Shown: positions 1 through 10,000 of the stretch, piece by piece
How positions within the stretch are numbered: the first letter of the stretch is position 1
Layout of the letters: each line of letters opens with the position of its first letter
Origin: a virus
Reading direction: 5' to 3' (one strand)
Length of the DNA stretch: 23,865 nt
Virus record (IMG/VR): IMGVR_UViG_3300030061_003503
Location: 501 to 24,365 of that record
Notes under the pieces: model-generated
Database searches by the model: none
The model's input: the letters and a program-made list of their open reading frames with translations, nothing else
Told to the model about the DNA's origin: nothing
Translations under genes and position numbers: made by a program

Positions 1-319
1 ATTGAGACGCTATGGAAATTAGAGAGATGTTAGAGTAACCATGATATTTATTTCGATATTGTGTGCCTCTTGTTGGATGGATAGCTAAATTACTTGATGG
101 AGCTGTAAATTTAAGTTCATCACCATAAACACCTGAACCACTTGTGTAGAACATAACATTTAGTGAATCCCAATGACTTTGAGATGGGTGATTTACTGAA
201 CCAGAAACTATTTTATGATTTACAATACCAATAGAGGAAGTTGTAAGGTTCTGAGTATAATTTACAATATTACTCTCGATTAGTGTTGATGATTTATCAA
301 TCTCTCCGAATACATACAT
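1..319 (-). CDS. Virion-type protein, 3' end cut by window edge
   Basis: An open frame begins at an ATG at 319-317 and stays open for 106 codons to the left edge, so only the N-terminal part is visible. The protein starts MYVFGEIDKSSTLIES and contains Ser/Gly-rich stretches (VSGSVNHPSQSHWDSL, FYTSGSGVYGDEL) similar in style to the adjacent structural proteins. A stop codon lies in frame four codons upstream (TGA at 331-329), which limits the start to this ATG. The upstream gene ends 13 nt away, and no strong Shine-Dalgarno is seen in between (only a GATGGG stretch). I do not recognise the family. Position at the end of the structural block suggests a virion protein, which is an inference from context only. 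Confidence 0.75.
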   Translation of the reverse strand, partial: MYVFGEIDKSSTLIESNIVNYTQNLTTSSIGIVNHKIVSGSVNHPSQSHWDSLNVMFYTSGSGVYGDELKFTAPSSNLAIHPTRGTQYRNKYHGYSNISLISIASQ

Positions 320-332
320 AAGAACCCATCAA

Positions 333-1448
333 TTAATAAGTTAGTTTTACTTTAATTGTTGCCTCTGAAGTAAAGTTTTTCTTTAATGGTGTTGAAAGAT
401 TTCCTACAGCTACCATATCACCATTTCTATTATACAATTGAACTGATGATATAAATGAAGTTGGATTACTTCTCATTGTTTTTTGTCTTAATTCATTTAA
501 TGAACCTGAAACAAATGTTGGATTGTTTGAGAAATTCATTTGTCCACTTCTTACTCTACAGAAATATTGAGCACTTACTTGGTCTTCTTCATCTCTAAAT
601 GTCATAGTTCCACCAGTGTTTAAACAATTTATAAGTCTTAAAGCAGTTTTTGTATTAGCTACTGATGAAGTTGAATATGCAAAACCAAGATGTTTTCTTT
701 GACCAAATTGAACTGCTGTACTGTGAACATCTACACTTGAACCACTACCTGGAATTGAAGCAGATAACTCTTGAGCACTTAATACTAATACACCTGCATC
801 TGGATAAAAGAAACCATAATTTTTATAAGTAGCACCACTACCACTAATTGTTCCAGCTGCACCACTAACAATATTATATCTATCACCAACAGGAGTTGAA
901 GTAGGAGATTCATTCGCACTATCATCTGTTAATGAAAGAGATGCAGTTACATTAGAACCAATAATAGAAGAAAAAGAACCACTAAATAATAATGTCCAAG
1001 TTCCTTTATTAATTCTATCTTTCATATTACCTCTTCTAGCAGACATAACATATATTTCTTCATCTTTACCAGTTGAAACAGCAGAATTACTTCCAGGAGA
1101 AGAAATAAAGAATCCACCAGTTACTTCTGTAGGAGCCAAAAGTAAACTAGCATATTTTTTATAAATAGCTTCTGTTGGAGGTTTTATATCGCCACCATTA
1201 TTATTAGAACCATATCCATTTGTACTACCAAATGCCACATTAAATTCTTGAGTTGTTAATGTTGCACTATTTGAAATACCAAAAAAATATTTTTCATTTG
1301 TATCTGTTAAAGATGATGATCTTATAGTACTACCTTTTAATGATGTCGAACCATCCGAAAAATATGGAGAAGTTACTTTCTCTGTTTGAGAAATTTTATC
1401 CATTCCCTCCGTTGAATCTAATCTTATATTTCCGCCTGCTATAGCCAT
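333..1448 (-). CDS. Putative virion structural protein (371 aa)
   Basis: A 371-residue protein starting MAIAGGNIRLDSTEG. It has no signal peptide, membrane segment or recognisable catalytic motif. Its composition is rich in Ser, Thr, Gly and Asn, with repeated SGS/GSGS patches typical of beta-rich phage tail or fibre proteins. Near the C terminus, after SGSLNELRQKTMRSNP, it has a segment running QLYNRNGDMVAVGNLS, then PLKKNFTSEATIKVKLTY. Endings of the form 'LYN..g.lvAvg.LS.Plkk...' are, as I recall, common in phage structural proteins. The start is well supported by an AGGAG 8 nt upstream of the ATG. It lies 21 nt after the 236-aa gene and is probably co-transcribed with it. Structural role is inferred from context and composition; the exact function is unknown. 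Confidence 0.75.
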   Translation of the reverse strand: MAIAGGNIRLDSTEGMDKISQTEKVTSPYFSDGSTSLKGSTIRSSSLTDTNEKYFFGISNSATLTTQEFNVAFGSTNGYGSNNNGGDIKPPTEAIYKKYASLLLAPTEVTGGFFISSPGSNSAVSTGKDEEIYVMSARRGNMKDRINKGTWTLLFSGSFSSIIGSNVTASLSLTDDSANESPTSTPVGDRYNIVSGAAGTISGSGATYKNYGFFYPDAGVLVLSAQELSASIPGSGSSVDVHSTAVQFGQRKHLGFAYSTSSVANTKTALRLINCLNTGGTMTFRDEEDQVSAQYFCRVRSGQMNFSNNPTFVSGSLNELRQKTMRSNPTSFISSVQLYNRNGDMVAVGNLSTPLKKNFTSEATIKVKLTY

Positions 1449-1456
1449 TTATTTAT

Positions 1457-1461
1457 CTCCT
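1457..1461 (-). promoter_or_regulatory. Shine-Dalgarno for the 371-aa gene
   Basis: On the minus strand the sequence reads TTTAGGAGATAAATAAATGGC. AGGAG lies 8 nt before the ATG at 1448. The same AGGAGATAAA context precedes the 236-aa gene, and GGAGATAAA precedes the gp6-like gene, so it looks like this phage's standard strong initiation signal where a gene is not coupled to its neighbour. It fixes the start of the 371-aa protein. Confidence 0.85.
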
Positions 1462-1469
1462 AAATTATT

Positions 1470-2180
1470 TTAATTACCTGAACGAACTGTTGAAAGTACC
1501 GCTCTTGGATTTTTTGTCGCATTATTAATAACTCTAAATGAAGCATATGCACCAGTTTCAATATGAACCACATATACATTTGTTTCTTTACCTTTAGTAT
1601 CTTGTGGTATTGGTCTTAAACCAAAACCTTTACCACTAAATCCATACTGTTGAGCAAATGGGATGTCTTGTTCATTTAAAAATTGTCTACTTGTTCCACT
1701 TAAATTTTTCATAATTGAACCATCTGTTTCAAGAAGTGATGGGTTTTGGATAACATAATAATATGAAAATCCTTGTATAGTTGCTCCATTACCATTTGAA
1801 TAACCAACTAATTGAACACTTATGTCTCTATAAACACCTATGTCTGCATCTTTTAATGTTAAAAGATTAGCACCTTGAGAATCTAAATTACCCAATGTAA
1901 TTGCAGGAATAGCAACTGTGTTTTGATTTAAACTTATTAGTCTATTTCTTAAATTATGTTCTGAATGAACACTTGCTTCCAACATTGGTGTATTCTCAAT
2001 AGCTTCACCATATTTAGCTGAACCACTCGGATGAGTTGGATTCCATAAAGTATAATCTACCTGTGTGTCTGAAAGTGTGAATGAAGTGATATTTAAATTA
2101 CCACCATTTTTTAAAATTTCTCTACCTTTTTTTGTTAAGACTGCATCAACCGTAATTGATGAATTATCTAAATATCCCAT
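1470..2180 (-). CDS. Conserved phage virion protein, MGYLDN-type N terminus (236 aa)
   Basis: The 236-aa protein opens MGYLDNSSITVDAVLTKKG and continues with ILKNGGNLNITSFTLSDTQVDY, then TLWNPTHPSGSAKYG and AIENTPMLEAS. I recall this N-terminal pattern (a 'YLDN.tItVDAvLTkkGRe.L' block, then a 'F.LsD..vDYtLwn..HPsGs' block) from structural proteins of large tailed phages, but I cannot name a characterised member. The remainder is beta-rich with no catalytic motif. It follows the largest spacer in the window and has a strong AGGAG 8 nt before the ATG, so it may be the first gene of a sub-operon with the 371-aa gene. The virion role is inferred from the recalled family pattern and position. Confidence 0.78.
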   Translation of the reverse strand: MGYLDNSSITVDAVLTKKGREILKNGGNLNITSFTLSDTQVDYTLWNPTHPSGSAKYGEAIENTPMLEASVHSEHNLRNRLISLNQNTVAIPAITLGNLDSQGANLLTLKDADIGVYRDISVQLVGYSNGNGATIQGFSYYYVIQNPSLLETDGSIMKNLSGTSRQFLNEQDIPFAQQYGFSGKGFGLRPIPQDTKGKETNVYVVHIETGAYASFRVINNATKNPRAVLSTVRSGN

Positions 2181-2256
2181 TTTTTATCTCCTAAATTTCG
2201 AAATACTTTAATTCATATATAAATATAAATAAAATAAAAAAATACTCGAATTTAAA
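2181..2256 (-). promoter_or_regulatory. AT-rich intergenic spacer, possible promoter
   Basis: This 76-nt gap between the 1613-aa and 236-aa genes is the only spacer in the window longer than 25 nt. On the coding (minus) strand it starts with a T-rich run just after the stop codon, passes through TTTATATTTATATATGAAT and ends with AGGAGATAAAAAATG. The region offers several -10-like hexamers (TATATT, TATATA) but no convincing -35. No GC-rich stem precedes the T-run, so an intrinsic terminator is not supported. A 10-nt palindrome, ATTTCGAAAT, sits at 2195-2204. The T4 late-promoter word TATAAATA occurs twice, but only on the plus strand, which is the wrong orientation for these genes. A promoter or processing site is plausible but unproven. 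Confidence 0.3.
2188..2192 (-). promoter_or_regulatory. Shine-Dalgarno for the 236-aa gene
   Basis: The minus strand reads TTTAGGAGATAAAAAATGGG, placing AGGAG 7-8 nt before the ATG at 2180. It is almost identical to the signals of the 371-aa and gp6-like genes and supports the chosen start. Confidence 0.85.
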
Positions 2257-5200
2257 TTAACCATAAATTATTTTATTATCACTACCCTTTGTTGGATTAC
2301 CACTACCAACTTTAATTTGATTCTCACCACCAGTTACTTTTACTCTATAGAATGAAGCACTTGAGTAGTCTTCATATCTTACATTTAAAGTTCCTGGATT
2401 TGTGTTCTGTGTTCCTTCAATCATTTGTTCTTTAAATGGTTGACTAAATTTGGTAATATGATTTTCTGGTAAAGTAATAGTACCATCAGAACCAGTTCTA
2501 AAGTATCTTGTTTTACCCATCATTCTACCTGTTTGGTTTGTATTCGCTCCACCAATTAAAGATTCATAACTTACATCTGCATGAACGCCTGTATCTATCA
2601 TTAATCTATTATGGAAATTTTTAGTATTTGAAAAATTAGAGCTATTTGATCCTGAATAAAACTCATTGTCACCAATAGCGTGAAATACAAATCTTGTATC
2701 TATATGATAAGTATTATACTTATCAGTAGCATTAGTAGAACCTGTATTAAAGTAATTTATAAAGTACACATCGTTTACACCTCTTCCCCAATTATCGTGT
2801 ATATTTACAAAAGATTTATTAGCGTGAGAAGCGTAATCAATAGAACCAGAATGAGGTAGAACCACAGTTGAACCTGAAAATGATGGTAGTGGTGATAATG
2901 AACCTGATTTAGGTCTTTCATAAGTTGTAGTGTTTGTAACATTAACACTAATTGAACCTGTTTTTGGTTGTTCATAAGTTGTAGTGTTTGTAATATTAAT
3001 ACTAACTGAACCTGATTTTGGTCTTATGTATTCCGATGTTAATGAACTTACAACTGGATTAATACTACCTGTTATTGTATTTGGATTTACTTCAACACTA
3101 TGTTTTTCATGTTCATATTTTTGTTTTTCTAATATGGTTGGTTTTATCTCAACACCAAAATTAGAATTTCTATCACTAAATGTTGAACGAGCTGGAACTA
3201 ATGATTTTATTCCCTCAGCTATAGAACTATTAAACATACTTTCATGAGCTCTTATGAATTTATTAACATCAACTTCTATTGGATGAGCATTAAAGAAATT
3301 TTCTCTAAAAGTATTAAACTCATCATATGATTGAGAATAATAATTAATTGGATTTCCATATAATTTTTCTAAATTAAATCCACTTAAATTATCTAAAATA
3401 AAATTATCAACGAATGTTTGTGGTGAACGATATAATTCCAACTTAGGTGATGTTTTAAATAATGGTTTACTATTTTCTTGTGTTAATGGTTTAACTGATG
3501 ATTGTAATGGACTTAAATCAGAAACAATATTTTTTCTTGGATTTATTAAAATTGTATTATCATTTCGTTTAGAAATATTATCTTGTAATGTTAATGTGTT
3601 TTTATCCACATAGTCAAAATTATAAACAGAACCTGTAAAAAATGTATCAGCTTTTTTAGTAAAATTATAATTAGAATAATTTATTGTTGGTGAAGAATCA
3701 AAAATTGTCATATTTTGAGTCGAAGATGATATTGCATGAGAAACACTTGATGTTAATTCAGTTTCTAATCCATAATTTTCATTTAATTTAAAATGATAAA
3801 CCAATTCATCTTTGTGAGAATTAATTGTATTACCAACAGTGGAAAATTTATTCAATGTATGTTGTCTGAATTTAGATGTACTTAATGCAGTAGCCCAACC
3901 TCTTAATTGGGATAAGGAACCAGTTAAAGTTTCACCAACAAATAAGTTAGATGATGATAATGGATGTCTTGAACCACTTGACATCCAATTTTGATTAGCT
4001 AAATTATTACTATCTATACTTATCCCACCACTAACTGACATTGTTATATAATTATAAGTTTTTATAGTTTTACTATCTTGTAATGAACTGTGTAATCTAT
4101 ATTCATTTGTAATATTTGTTGATGTGCTACTAGTCATTCTTTGTAACATTACATTCCACAATTGACCATCTAAAATTTTAGAATAATTAGTTGACATTGA
4201 TACAGCACTACCAGTAATGTTTAATGAACCAGTTTCTGAATTATTTAATCTAAATTCAAATGATGAACTAACTCCATCTGAACTTGGAATTAATCTTAAA
4301 TCCCACAAATCTTCATTACCACTACCACTACTATGTAAAATTGTTTGTGTTTGTGTTGTATCAGTATGTTTATAAACAAATTGAATTGTATTTAGATTTG
4401 CACCATTCATCCACCAGTCTAAATTTAAAATTCTATTATCTTTAGAACCAAATCTATAATTATGTAATATTTTTCTGTCTGTGTTAAATGAAAAACTTCC
4501 ACTTACACGACTTAAATCTAAATCAACTCCACTACTACTTGGTGGGGTATTTAGAAAAACTCTTGGATTTGATTCTTCTGTTGAACCACCAAATTCTTGA
4601 AATTCTAAAACATCAGGTGGATAACCATAAGTGTTTAAAAGTGCTCTAACTGAATTTTTTGTTCCTTTTGATTTGTAAATGTATATTAAATTATTAAGTG
4701 TTTTTCTCCAAGTATTATTTTTTATATCATCAATTGAAGTAACACTTGTTAAATAATTTCCTAATGTATTTTCTAAACTTCCGCTAAATGGATTAATAGC
4801 TTCCCAACCCATATTTGATAACAACATTGGTAATGTATTATCAGGTGGTGAATCAGTTTTCTTATATCCCCTTTTATGAATTGTACCCATTGAATCAATA
4901 TGGTTTCTAATTAAATCATATTGTTCACCTTGTAGATTTAAAAAGTCTTTCATATCATTGTAGTCGGAACTCTCTTGAATGTAAAGAGGTAAATTGTTTT
5001 CAAATGAATGTATGTTATCAGTATCAAAGTTTTCTGCTTTTGTTAACATATCATTATACCAACTAGTCCACTCAGTTGAAGTTGTTTTATAAACATTATC
5101 AAATGGTAATACATTTGTTGGATTCTGTAATGTGACTTTAACATCAGTCATAAATGATGATGTTACTTCACCCAAATCACCTTGAAAATAAATCCTAAAT

Positions 5201-7098
5201 AATTCACCCGCTGGCATACAAGATCCTTTAAATGGTGCACCACTTTGTGTTACAACAGTTGTTGGATACCTACCTGTAGAATCTTTTATTTGATAAGAAC
5301 CTGTTTTAACACTTCCATTTAAAATCGTTATACTATCATCAGAAACAAAACCTTCACCACCAATATCTGATGGTAAATCTGCAAAATCTATACCTTGATT
5401 TGGTATCCAATATGATTGAGAAGTTTGATAAATAAATCTTCTATATTCACTTCCTGTAATTGTTGGAACTTGAAGAGAATTTTGATAAACTACAGATTTT
5501 GGTAATGGTATACGAAGTCCATTAATATTATCTCTTTGTCCAATTTTATCCCATTTTAAACCTGTACTTCCACCAGCAGATATGATAGCATCACCTTTTA
5601 ATACAAATGATAAATAAATTGAACCACTATAATTAAAAAATGGTTTTTCTTGTACACGATAAGTATTAGAAAATAAATCAATTGTAGAATCTACTCTAGG
5701 ATTAAGTGATGAATCGGTTGTATGTTGATAAACAACATTAAAGCCATCGTGATTATTTAAAACTACTAAATCATCATTACCAACAGGTGCTCTATTTGTG
5801 TGTGCATAATTTTTTAAAGCAGGAGCTGATGCTGTTGATTCACTTTGAGCATCATAGTATAAAAATCTTTCATAAGGTGAAAATGTTTTTATTTCTTTAT
5901 TAATTTTATCAAATAAATTTTTTCTGTTTTGAATTACAAAAGTTGAATCACCATTGATTGAACTTGATATAGAAAGTGAACTTGATATATCAGAATAGTA
6001 AGATTGAATAGTTGTAATTTTTGTGTTAAAATTTTCTAATTTCTTTTTAGCAGAACCAAAAAATGTATGGTTAGCAAATTCATTAAAATCTGTATTTAGA
6101 TTTGGATAATTGTATTCACTGGATGATATTAAATTATCTAATGTAAGACTATCAAGTGAACCACTTAATTCATCATAGTTTTCAAATCCAATATTATTAC
6201 CATCAGGATTTATCCAATTCTCTTGTGCATCTGGTAATAAACCATCACCAAAAAATACATCAGGTACATCAGAAAAATAAAATATGTCTTGAGTTAAAGT
6301 TGTTAGAACTTCTTCTTCAAGTGTAACCATTGATAGATTTCCAACATTAGTTGGTAATGGTTCGTAAAGTTTTAAAATTAAAGATTGATTATCCGAACCA
6401 TCCGTTACTTTATCGAATTGATAGTTCATTATTCTAATATGGTCACCAGTTCCAATATTCAATACATGTCCGAATTGATATTTGGTTAATGTTTGATTAG
6501 GAGTGCCTAATTTTCTATTAAGTGCTTCGGTTATAGTATCAATCGTACTTGAGTTATTTTCAATGGGTGATAATTCACCATTTGGATTTAATAATTTTAA
6601 ACGAACTTCTTTTCTTGAAGTTGAAATTTGTTTTATAATAAATGGATAAATATTTTCACTTGATGGATTTAATTGTCGTAAAAAATCAATTTGTAATTTG
6701 TAATCACCCTGAGGTAATTCAAATTCATTAAATATTTCATTTGGTTTTATATATATATTTGCAGTTATAGAAGTTCCTTCACCACTATATATTTTGAAAT
6801 CATTTGATTCTGAAGTACCCACTTGTCTTACATTAAATTCATCCAATCCAGCACCAAATGGTGATGTATTTATACTAAAAGGAGTTCCAGAGGTGTAAGG
6901 GGTAGAATAAAATATAGCTTGACCATTTACACCTTTAGTTTCGTCCTCTAAAGTAACAATATTATTAATTGCTTCAGTTGGATAAATGGTTAAACGCATG
7001 TAATGCATCATCTGTACATTACTATTAAAATTACCAGCTTCTTGACTAATAACTAATTCTTTATCTTGTTGATTAAATTCAAATTCAAAATCAGGCAT
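2257..7098 (-). CDS. Giant baseplate-type protein with tail protein I/gp7-like core and LamG-like domain (1613 aa)
   Basis: This 1613-aa protein appears modular. Residues 1-290 are beta-rich (for example LKLYEPLPTNVGNLSM), as in phage virion proteins. Around residues 713-836 it reads LPMLLSNMGWEAINPF, then WRKTLNNLIYIYKSKG, then TKNSVRALLNTYGYPPDVLE. This resembles the 'R.lI.n...i.r.KGT..ai..lL..yG' signature of P2 gpI, the structural counterpart of T4 gp7 in the wedge. Residues about 886-1073 look like a LamG/concanavalin-type sandwich (NLDWWMNGANLNTIQFVYKH near its start, LSQLRGWATALS near its end). Residues about 1340-1400 hold an 18-aa tandem repeat. The last 120 residues include FRTGSDGTITLPENH. 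The start overlaps the preceding stop as TAATG with GGAG upstream. Since gp6 and gp25 are present and no other gp7/gpI candidate is seen, a wedge role is reasonable. Coding status is certain; the gp7/gpI match is a recalled motif, not a search result. Confidence 0.65.
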   Translation of the reverse strand: MPDFEFEFNQQDKELVISQEAGNFNSNVQMMHYMRLTIYPTEAINNIVTLEDETKGVNGQAIFYSTPYTSGTPFSINTSPFGAGLDEFNVRQVGTSESNDFKIYSGEGTSITANIYIKPNEIFNEFELPQGDYKLQIDFLRQLNPSSENIYPFIIKQISTSRKEVRLKLLNPNGELSPIENNSSTIDTITEALNRKLGTPNQTLTKYQFGHVLNIGTGDHIRIMNYQFDKVTDGSDNQSLILKLYEPLPTNVGNLSMVTLEEEVLTTLTQDIFYFSDVPDVFFGDGLLPDAQENWINPDGNNIGFENYDELSGSLDSLTLDNLISSSEYNYPNLNTDFNEFANHTFFGSAKKKLENFNTKITTIQSYYSDISSSLSISSSINGDSTFVIQNRKNLFDKINKEIKTFSPYERFLYYDAQSESTASAPALKNYAHTNRAPVGNDDLVVLNNHDGFNVVYQHTTDSSLNPRVDSTIDLFSNTYRVQEKPFFNYSGSIYLSFVLKGDAIISAGGSTGLKWDKIGQRDNINGLRIPLPKSVVYQNSLQVPTITGSEYRRFIYQTSQSYWIPNQGIDFADLPSDIGGEGFVSDDSITILNGSVKTGSYQIKDSTGRYPTTVVTQSGAPFKGSCMPAGELFRIYFQGDLGEVTSSFMTDVKVTLQNPTNVLPFDNVYKTTSTEWTSWYNDMLTKAENFDTDNIHSFENNLPLYIQESSDYNDMKDFLNLQGEQYDLIRNHIDSMGTIHKRGYKKTDSPPDNTLPMLLSNMGWEAINPFSGSLENTLGNYLTSVTSIDDIKNNTWRKTLNNLIYIYKSKGTKNSVRALLNTYGYPPDVLEFQEFGGSTEESNPRVFLNTPPSSSGVDLDLSRVSGSFSFNTDRKILHNYRFGSKDNRILNLDWWMNGANLNTIQFVYKHTDTTQTQTILHSSGSGNEDLWDLRLIPSSDGVSSSFEFRLNNSETGSLNITGSAVSMSTNYSKILDGQLWNVMLQRMTSSTSTNITNEYRLHSSLQDSKTIKTYNYITMSVSGGISIDSNNLANQNWMSSGSRHPLSSSNLFVGETLTGSLSQLRGWATALSTSKFRQHTLNKFSTVGNTINSHKDELVYHFKLNENYGLETELTSSVSHAISSSTQNMTIFDSSPTINYSNYNFTKKADTFFTGSVYNFDYVDKNTLTLQDNISKRNDNTILINPRKNIVSDLSPLQSSVKPLTQENSKPLFKTSPKLELYRSPQTFVDNFILDNLSGFNLEKLYGNPINYYSQSYDEFNTFRENFFNAHPIEVDVNKFIRAHESMFNSSIAEGIKSLVPARSTFSDRNSNFGVEIKPTILEKQKYEHEKHSVEVNPNTITGSINPVVSSLTSEYIRPKSGSVSINITNTTTYEQPKTGSISVNVTNTTTYERPKSGSLSPLPSFSGSTVVLPHSGSIDYASHANKSFVNIHDNWGRGVNDVYFINYFNTGSTNATDKYNTYHIDTRFVFHAIGDNEFYSGSNSSNFSNTKNFHNRLMIDTGVHADVSYESLIGGANTNQTGRMMGKTRYFRTGSDGTITLPENHITKFSQPFKEQMIEGTQNTNPGTLNVRYEDYSSASFYRVKVTGGENQIKVGSGNPTKGSDNKIIYG
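2900..3027 (-). repeat. 54-bp in-frame tandem repeat (18 aa) in the 1613-aa protein
   Basis: Two full 54-bp units (2900-2953 and 2954-3007) and a partial third (3008 to about 3027) lie head to tail. They encode the 18-residue units SGSVSINITNTTTYEQPK and TGSISVNVTNTTTYERPK, followed by SGSLS. A diverged 19-residue copy beginning TGSINPVVSS lies just N-terminal of them. The two full DNA units differ at only about five positions, so the last duplication looks recent or is kept homogenised. The Thr/Asn/Ser-rich repeat with a Pro-Lys hinge looks like an extended beta stalk or linker between folded parts of a fibre-like protein. Confidence 0.9.
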
Positions 7099-10000
7099 TA
7101 CAATGCTCCATCTTTATTTCCAGTTTTCTTTGGAACTTTTATAAATGAATCTCTTCTCATATCTTGACCTTTTTTAACTTTTTTAATTTTATAGTCACCA
7201 ATTAATAGTCCTTTGTTTGTATTACCACTCGTATCCAAAATAGATTTACCAGTTATATTTCCAGTATTTAATTCTAATTTACAACTTTGTTTTAATTCCA
7301 AGTCCTGATTATCAGTTATAAATATCTGTCCAACTGAACTTTCCTCTGGAAATTTATTTATATCACCACTCCAATAATTATAATCATCGTATTTACTTAC
7401 AACTGAAGCGATTGGTATATTATCTACATTAACCCAATCTTGTATATCTTCTGGATATGTATATTGAGTTGGAAACGGTACATTATCTACAAATAAGTAA
7501 TTAACTAACGCAGATATATCTGGTCTTCCGTTGACAATCCATGTAGTTATATCTAAAGTTTGAATAGCTCCGTCATTATTAATATCAAACTCATCAAAAT
7601 ATTTTGGAAATGGTAAAGTTGATAAATACTCTGGTGTTGTATCTGTAAATAAATTTGGTGGTTCATCTGAATCAACTATTTCAATATTTTTAATATCAAA
7701 TGTTACCCCAACAGGTGCTTTTATTAAAAGTATGGATTGTTCATCTGATTGAGCGGTGTATGAGGCTTCAAGGGGATAAAATCCATTTAAAAGAGAACCA
7801 TTATATATATCAATATGTGATAATTGAAAAAAAGTAGAAGTGGTTCTTTCATCCATATCAGTTCCATGTTGAAATTCAATTTGAGTTCCTTCTGGTATAT
7901 CATCAGGACTTTCCCATTCATCATATATGTTAATTTCAAAATATAATTTATAAGTATGATTTCTTATGGTTTGAGCATAATCTGTAGAATATTCTATAGT
8001 CTCAGTAAAATTTGATGATGACCATCTAAGTCCATATAATTCATCATAATACCATTGTGATAATAAATTATTACCAAGATCAATACAACCCAATGGTAAA
8101 CCATATTCGTCCCCAGCTATAAAACCATATGGTTGGTCAGATAAATCAAATAAATTTGTTTCTAAGTATTCTTCTTGTGTTTCAGTATTAAAAAAGTAAC
8201 TTGAATTTTCTTGTGGAGAACTAAAAATAATGTCTTCAATATTAATTAATTTATTTATACCATATGGTTTGTTAAAATATCTACATTGTTCTAAATCCAT
8301 TGTTTCAATATTTTTCCCCATTTCATCATTATCCAAATCATCAACTAAAAACTTTTCATCAATAATATCAAATTCACCTATTTTACCACCACTCAATGTA
8401 TCTTGAATACTTTTTTTATATTTTGAATCATCACTAACACCACCAATGATAGGTGTTGTGAATGGCCATGGAATTGTTGTGTAGTTATTACCACCCACCT
8501 CACTAAAGTCTGGATATCTATTTGGTGGTATATCTAAATAAATTCTTGATGTACAGAGTTTCCATCTTCCAACTTCAAAATCTGGAGAATCATCTGCTCC
8601 ACCATTACCATCAAAAACACTAAACATTATGTATTTAATATTTTTAATTCCAGGTGTGGTATAAATATTATTTAATTTAGGTATATCATAATTTAAACTT
8701 GAATTATAAACAAATGTAAGCTTATATAAATTTTGATTTTGTAATTCTAAATAATCAAATACATTTTCAGGTCTTGATTCTAACCAATCATCAATGGTTT
8801 TAAATTTATCATCTGTATCATTCCAATCAATTACAAAATAATAATATTTTAAATCAATATTTGGTGGTAAAACATTACCATCAGGATTTACAAAATCAAT
8901 ATCAAAAGTAACATTCAATGGAGCAGATGCTCTCATAATTGAATTAAAACCAATATTATAACTTTGTAAATCTACATAATTGTAACCAAGTTGATTATTT
9001 TGACTAAATCCAAATGTTGTTATTGGGATGAAATCAAGATGTCTCGATGATGCATCAGAACTATTAGAATCCTGTATGTTATCAAGTTGTAGTTTTGGAT
9101 TCAAAAAACCCACCCATTCAAAATCTTTTAAGGTATTTTCATTTATTGAATTTGCAGGTAAAACTTCAGATATAATATTTTCATAATTTGAAACACCTGG
9201 AAAAATATTTTTAACACCAGCTGATGTGTTAATGTTTAATCTAAGATTGGTTACTCTCCAAGCAGCTTGCTGAGCTCCACCTCCACCATCGCCAGTTCTT
9301 GAGGTGGTAGCTGAAGTGAAATTAAGTTGGGTAACTTTACCTACATCGATAGTACCTACTTTATCAAATAAATCAGTATTACTGATTTTAAAAACATCAT
9401 ATCTTCTTTTTCTCTCATCAGTATTAATTGGCCAAAACACTTTTTTATGACCTTTCATATAAATAACAATATAAATAGGATTAATTTCTCGCTGATTAAA
9501 TAAACTGGTTAATAAATCTGCTTCAGCTATAGTACTAAGCTCAAATGCTTCAGGTAAATCATCTACTGCCATAGTCATTCCCTCAATATCCCCCAGTTCA
9601 ACATTATCTGAATCAGAACTGAAGTTAGAAACTATTGGAGTTTGTTCTACCTCAACGATGTTTCCAATATCAGTTCCTTGAGATTTATTACCAAATCCTT
9701 GTGAATAAAATTTCCACTCGTCTTTCATTTTATTTTTTATTGTACTATATCCATCTTGCGATGGATCACCTCCATAAGCTTTTCCAGAAAATATCCAACC
9801 AATGATATGATTACTTTTTGTCGTACCATCCACACCAGTGTTGGAAATATATAAATTTTCAATATGTATACGAGAGTCACCTTCAAATTTAAGATTCTTT
9901 TCAATAATAGCTTCATTTACTTCATCACCAACACAATTAGTAAATAAATCTTTATTTTGAAACTTATCATTATTTTTTGGTAAACCAGTTGAATTTTCAT

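Noticed and set aside
2195-2204. ATTTCGAAAT palindrome as an operator
   Set aside because: Ten-nt palindromes are common in AT-rich DNA, and no second copy or neighbouring regulator was seen.
2231-2256. Possible intrinsic terminator after the 1613-aa gene
   Set aside because: There is a T-rich run on the coding strand but no GC-containing stem before it.
2984-3247. 87-aa plus-strand open frame
   Set aside because: It lies wholly opposite the 1613-aa gene, has no Shine-Dalgarno worth noting, and its hydrophobic translation is what antisense of this AT-rich repeat region would give.
8252-8259. Minus-strand TATAAATA (late-promoter-like)
   Set aside because: It encodes Gly-Ile-Asn-Lys inside the 1259-aa gene and is not near a gene start; the word is expected by chance in DNA this AT-rich. 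Another copy at 7355-7362 is rejected for the same reason.
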